A stretch of DNA of 64,000 bases from Acanthococcus lagerstroemiae. Its lineage: Eukaryota > Arthropoda > Insecta > Hemiptera > Eriococcidae. The position numbers were made by a program, and so were the translations under genes. The notes under the pieces were generated by a model. That model made no database searches. It saw only the letters and a program-made list of their open reading frames with translations, and was not told the origin of the DNA. Shown in pieces: positions 59,800 to 64,000 of this stretch. Where the stretch lies: contig CM063110.1 in the NCBI GenBank assembly GCA_031841125.1, positions 25,539,626 through 25,603,625 of the forward strand, written 5' to 3'. Position 1 is the first letter of the stretch, and each line of letters starts with the position of its first letter.

Positions 59800-60940
59800 A
59801 TGTAACGGCTGCTCACGAGTCTACCAAAACCCTGTCACGTATAATCAATGAAGAAATTAAAAAAAAAATATGAGAAAAAAGTCAAACAAAAAAGAAATTT
59901 TGCCTTAATATTCTCAATTTCTGGAGATTACTCAACTACACAGTACGTTATCTGGCACACCTTTCAATATCTACCGGTGGTGTCTTTCGTTTTGGTCACT
60001 CTATGCATACAAATAGCGCTGTTATTTATTCGCCTGGCCAGCTGTAACAGTCCATTAACTGCACTTACGATCGTAAATTTGCTGCACATCTACTCGAGTG
60101 TAACGCTGAGTCCACGAAGAGACGAAGACTTCTCTGCTAGCACTGTAGGTCTGTTTTGAAAAATGTCCTCATATTTTCATGTACGTTCGAGCTAAATCGT
60201 TCCGGTAATGAAGTTTATTTCCTGAAGTTTATATCTTGCGATCCAAAAAGCATAGCCGGTTCACGGAGCGTATATGAAATGACAAATAGCGCCGAGTGAA
60301 ATCCGCGGTGAAATTATTTTAACCCAGTTATGACAACTCGATTTGGAAAATAATAATGTGTCCTTTTGTATATTTCGTTTCCGTGCGCGAAACTTCCGAT
60401 GTACATGATTTGCTCCCCAGATAAGATGAAATAATACAGCTTATTATTTAGCTGGTATAAGGTTAAATATTAGAAGTTTTTAACCGACGCGTTGGAATAC
60501 ATCCAATTCCACATTACTATCTGTCATGTATCTCGCCACCGCGTTCGCTTTATTCGCCTTTAAATCGAACATCTACATTCTATAAACATATAAGAAACAT
60601 CGAGGAAACATCGTGGAAAATTCGCTTACACCGTACAATGTAAGTACATTTCCAGCACTTTTGGCTGGTCGAGATCATTATCGCCTTTGCGTTATTGTTT
60701 GTTTCCTCATTCCTGCGCAAGGCTCTGGTGGGACTCGTTTTTGGGCGCAAATATTGTCTCGTCTTGTTTACTGTGATGCGAGAAGGTCGTCAAGCATTTC
60801 TCGTAAATCGAATACATCGTCAAACAGCGATAATCAAACGACACTACAGAGAGATTGGCAGGCTGGCTACAATTCAGTACACAAATAACTTCACATTTTG
60901 ACAGTACATTTTAGAGCCCGCATGTATATTTTAGTCATCC
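59800..60940. other. Unassigned sequence
   Basis: Frames such as 59,848-60,159 (with a hydrophobic stretch VSFVLVTLCIQIALLFI) and 60,613-60,901 are open but have no recognisable family and no splice context. They may be chance frames or part of the 5' end of the LINE that follows. Confidence 0.3.
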
Positions 60941-62937
60941 TGTACTTCTCGGAAACACCTTCAGCTCCGACCACTGTTCCTCCACTCACAAAACACACTA
61001 GAGACTGGGATGGAGTCCGCAGATACCTTTTGACAACCACATCAATTTGAAAATCTGCTTACGCACTAACACGAACCTGGAACTACAGGCATCTCAACTT
61101 CATAAACTTTACTCACCGAAGCTGTAAAAGCCAATACCAATTACTCCACCCAGGCAGATGAACCAGTAATTTTCCCTACCCACATCCTACGTATGATCAA
61201 GCAACGAAGGCATGCTCGAAAGGCATGGCAAAGAGATAGATGTTCTTCAACCAAAAGAGCTTTTAATAAAATCAGCCGGAACACAAACTACGGCTATTCG
61301 AAACTGGAAAACTGATTCCTTCCAATCTTCCCTATCCGAGAGTTAGCTCCTACCAAAGAAGCCAACTACTCGCGCTGAAGGGTATCAAAAAATATCCGAC
61401 GCCCACCTATCCGCATGCCCCCCTTACGTACCCATAGTGGTAACTGGGCATCTTCTGATCAAGAGAAAGCCGAACTACTGGCCGCACATTTTAAACGTGT
61501 CTTCCAGACAAACGACAGCTACATGGATATAACTCCAGAGCCACTACAACCAGACAGCGGCCGCATCAAACACTGCTCAACTCTTGAAGTAGCGCAACCT
61601 ATCGATAAACTCAAAGACCGTAAATCGCCAGGACTGGATTCTATTCTCCCCATCGTATACAAGGAATTACCGCGCAAAGGCATCGTTCTGGTCACGCAGC
61701 TATTCAATGCAGTACTATGACTATGCCATGTACCTATTGTGTGGAAGAAAGCCAAAATGATAGTCATATGCAAGTCAGATAAACCTGCGGAAGAACCAGG
61801 TAGTTATTGACCCATCTCATTACTGCCAATTATATCAAAGCTGTTCGAGAAAATAGTTCGTGCCAGGCTGAATGCTGTTATACTCGTATACCAAAAAAGC
61901 CTTATTCCTGACATCCAATTTGGGTTTCGAGTAAAACATGCTACTATCGAGCAAATACACAAAGTGGTTCAACATATTACCACCTCCCTCGAAAATAAGG
62001 AATAGGCCCCGGTAGTGTTCCTATATGTAAGTGCAGTGTTCGATAAAGTATGGCACGCTGGCCTCCTGTATAAACTACCACTCCTTCTCCCTCACCCGCT
62101 TTGCAACCTGATTGGATCATACCTTTCTGATTGTTACTTTAGAGTTCATATTGGAAACTCTTGGTCACGTTGGACCAACATTTGCGCAGGTGTCCCACAG
62201 GGCAGCGTCTTGGGTCCGACCTTATTCTTACTCTACACATGCCACATTCCGGTTTCTCCAGACACTACCACTGCTCTCTTCGCCGATTACTCATGTGTTG
62301 TAGCCAGCCACCGGAACTACTCCGATGCAGTCGAGATCCTAAATTCTCCGCATGGGCCAACCGATGGAAAATAAAAATAAATGAGCAAAAGTCTGTTCGT
62401 GTGGATTTTGCTCTCCATCCACATGCTATTATCCCAGTTACCATTATGAGCAAGCTAGTACCCATCTCAAACTCGGTCAGGTATCTTGGGCTTCACCTGG
62501 ACAGTAAGCTGAACTAACAGGAGCATATCTGGTCGAAAAGGAATCTACTAAACCTGCTTCTTCGCAAATACTTTTGGCTGACAGGACCTAAAACCTCGCT
62601 TAAATTAGAAGCCAAAATGCAAATCTACACAGCCATCTTTCGCCCCACCTGGTCCTACGGATGCGAGTTGTGAGGCATAACAGCAAAATCCAATCAGCTG
62701 GTAATAGAAAGATTCCAGAATAAATACATGCGTACTGCCACTGGTGCCCCGAGGTACATGACCAACGAACCGTTGAGAAACGACCGCAAGCTTCCCCCTG
62801 AAACGATTAAGCAGAAAGCCGGTGCATACAGCGCACGTCTTCACAAACATCCAAATCTCGAGGCAATCATATTCTTGGACTCTACTCGTACTACCCGGCA
62901 ATTGGCACGTTTACATCCAGCGGATCTGGTCTTCTAG
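60940..62937 (+). pseudogene. Decayed Jockey-clade non-LTR retrotransposon ORF2
   Basis: The order of fragments follows Jockey-type ORF2: a degraded end of the endonuclease near 60,970, the linker with RHARKAWQRDR (61,210-61,245), then KSPGLDSI, KKAKMIVICKSDKP, PISLLPIISKLFEK, FDKVWHAGLLYKL, CAGVPQGSVLGPTLF (62,188-62,232), LFADYSCV (62,277-62,300), where YADD-type catalytic residues have decayed, SVRYLGLHLDSKL (62,476-62,514) and a C-terminal GAPRYMTNEPLRNDRKLP. Several in-frame stops (61,718; 61,807; 62,003; 62,515) and a frameshift near 62,340 show it is dead. No target duplication was found. Antisense frames are shadows. Confidence 0.85.
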
Positions 62938-63049
62938 CTCCGTATACCTATGTATTCTAGTTAAAGAATTTTAATGTTTTAAAAATTTTCACAATAGTTA
63001 GTCTTGCTTATATTTTTAAGATTTGGTAAATGCAATGTATCATGCAGTC

Positions 63050-63640
63050 CCAAATAAGTGTGAAAAAAAATTCCTATGTGATTCCCCTATAGTGGTCCTC
63101 CGGTATTTTCGCACATGATTTTCCAAACATATAATGCCCTTACATGATTTCCCTAGCTACATGTAATTTGCTTACCTACATAAATTCCCGATGTGTTCTT
63201 CCTATACAGTTTCCTTACATGACTTTTGAATACTCATGATTCCCTTCATGAATTTCCTGGATGATTTTCCAATGTGATTTCCCAGTCTGACTTACACGTG
63301 TGTGATTTAGCCATAATGTATATTCTCCCTATACAACTACGTTACAATTTTTCCACAGCATTTTCACGAGCCTATGTATGATTTTTTCATTTGATTCCCA
63401 GACACAATTTTCCTATAATATGTGTGTGTGTGTGTATTGATTTTTTAAACAGATACCTATATACGATTTATCTTTATGATGATATTATGTGTCCGCTGTA
63501 TGATCTCTATATCATACTTTGCTGTATATTACCTGCATTTCTAGCCTATAGGTCACTTTTATATTATACGCATTCACTAATTATTATCACTAGGTATACG
63601 GCTCCCTCATTCAATTTCCTGTATGTACTTATTTCCTATA
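63050..63640. repeat. Degenerate tgattttcctata repeat field
   Basis: Short words such as tgatttccc, catgattccc, atgattttcc and cctatac recur every 15-30 bases and resume after the solo LTR (63,896-64,000). A (tg)n run lies at 63,420-63,434. It looks like an old, strongly diverged satellite. Confidence 0.55.
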
Positions 63641-63654
63641 CCGATGAATCCTAG

Positions 63655-63890
63655 TGTTCGGAGAAATAACGGTACAGCGAGTCTTATCTACAACAGCTGA
63701 TCGAAGCAGCTGATTACGGAGCGTTATTGCATGTCAGTTTATGTATAATCGTAGTATAGTGAAGTATAGTATGTTCCTTTCTGTTATGAGTTGTGGTTGA
63801 TTTGAATGTTTTTCTATGTTTTCTTGTAAATAATGAATAAAGCTCGTGAATTAATTAACGTAGCCATTTTTTAACCAATTCCAAGTTCCA
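63655..63890. mobile_element. Solo LTR, 236 bp, with 5-bp target duplication
   Basis: Starts tgttcggag, ends agttcca (TG...CA), and is flanked by cctag at 63,650-63,654 and 63,891-63,895. An aataaa at 63,836 is a polyadenylation signal in the plus orientation. No primer-binding site or second LTR follows, so it is a recombination remnant of an LTR retrotransposon; the superfamily is undecided. Confidence 0.75.
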
Positions 63891-64000
63891 CCTAGGTATG
63901 ATTTTTGTTCTTAATTTCTCTAAATGAATTCTCTATTTGATGTCTCTATAATAGTGGTTTACCTTTGTGATTTCCGCGTATGATTTTCCTATACACATAA

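Noticed and set aside
59848..60159. 103-codon frame with a hydrophobic stretch as a membrane protein
   Set aside because: No family resemblance, no splice or promoter context, and next to a decayed LINE; probably chance.

Overview
The window looks like nuclear DNA of an arthropod, most likely an insect. It is AT-rich, its genes are split by many GT..AG introns, its P450s carry the CYP4 signature, and it is dense with non-LTR retrotransposons (R1-, Jockey- and RTE-like), small TIR elements and tRNA-derived SINEs. A hemipteran is my guess from the CYP4C-like protein, but the sequence does not prove it. No bacterial gene, rRNA or intact tRNA gene is visible.

Region 1 (1-28,970): two tandem, same-strand CYP4-family cytochrome P450 genes. 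Copy B (14,394-28,968) is complete: 12 exons join in phase into a 505-residue protein with N-terminal membrane anchor, CYP4 I-helix signature, ExxR and heme-Cys motifs. Copy A (1,557-12,206) shows exons 3-12 with exactly the same exon lengths and phases; exons 1-2 must lie left of the window. The shared parts of the two proteins are about 90% identical by eye. Exon 4 plus intron 4 is almost identical between copies, which suggests gene conversion. Because the copies are paralogous, many insertions can be recognised by comparison with the empty site in the other copy: a SINE and a TA-flanked TIR element in A; an R1-like LINE with a 16-bp target duplication, a hAT-like MITE, a TA MITE and a ~4 kb nested transposon cluster in B.

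Region 2 (about 30,700-57,445): a giant inverted repeat (palindrome) of about 26.7 kb with a spacer of only about 70 bp at 43,455-43,525. The arms are not identical. The left arm holds a 1.67 kb R1-like LINE with a 12-bp target duplication whose empty site is preserved in the right arm. The right arm holds a ~0.95 kb tandem duplication, one copy of which later received an RTE-like fragment. The inner 4 kb is an extreme polypyrimidine/polypurine region built partly from a ~260-bp unit (two copies left, three right). No conserved protein-coding gene is recognised in the arms, but four exon-like repeats occur in each. I consider this palindrome the most unusual object in the window.

Region 3 (57,445-64,000): flanking repeats. 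These include a second, direct copy of part of the right arm split by a 571-bp TA-flanked foldback element, a tRNA-derived SINE, a G-rich purine tract, a decayed Jockey-like LINE (about 60,940-62,940), a degenerate short-motif repeat field, and a solo LTR (63,655-63,890) with a 5-bp target duplication.

The only host genes supported are the two P450s. Everything else is repeats, decayed mobile elements or unassigned non-coding sequence.
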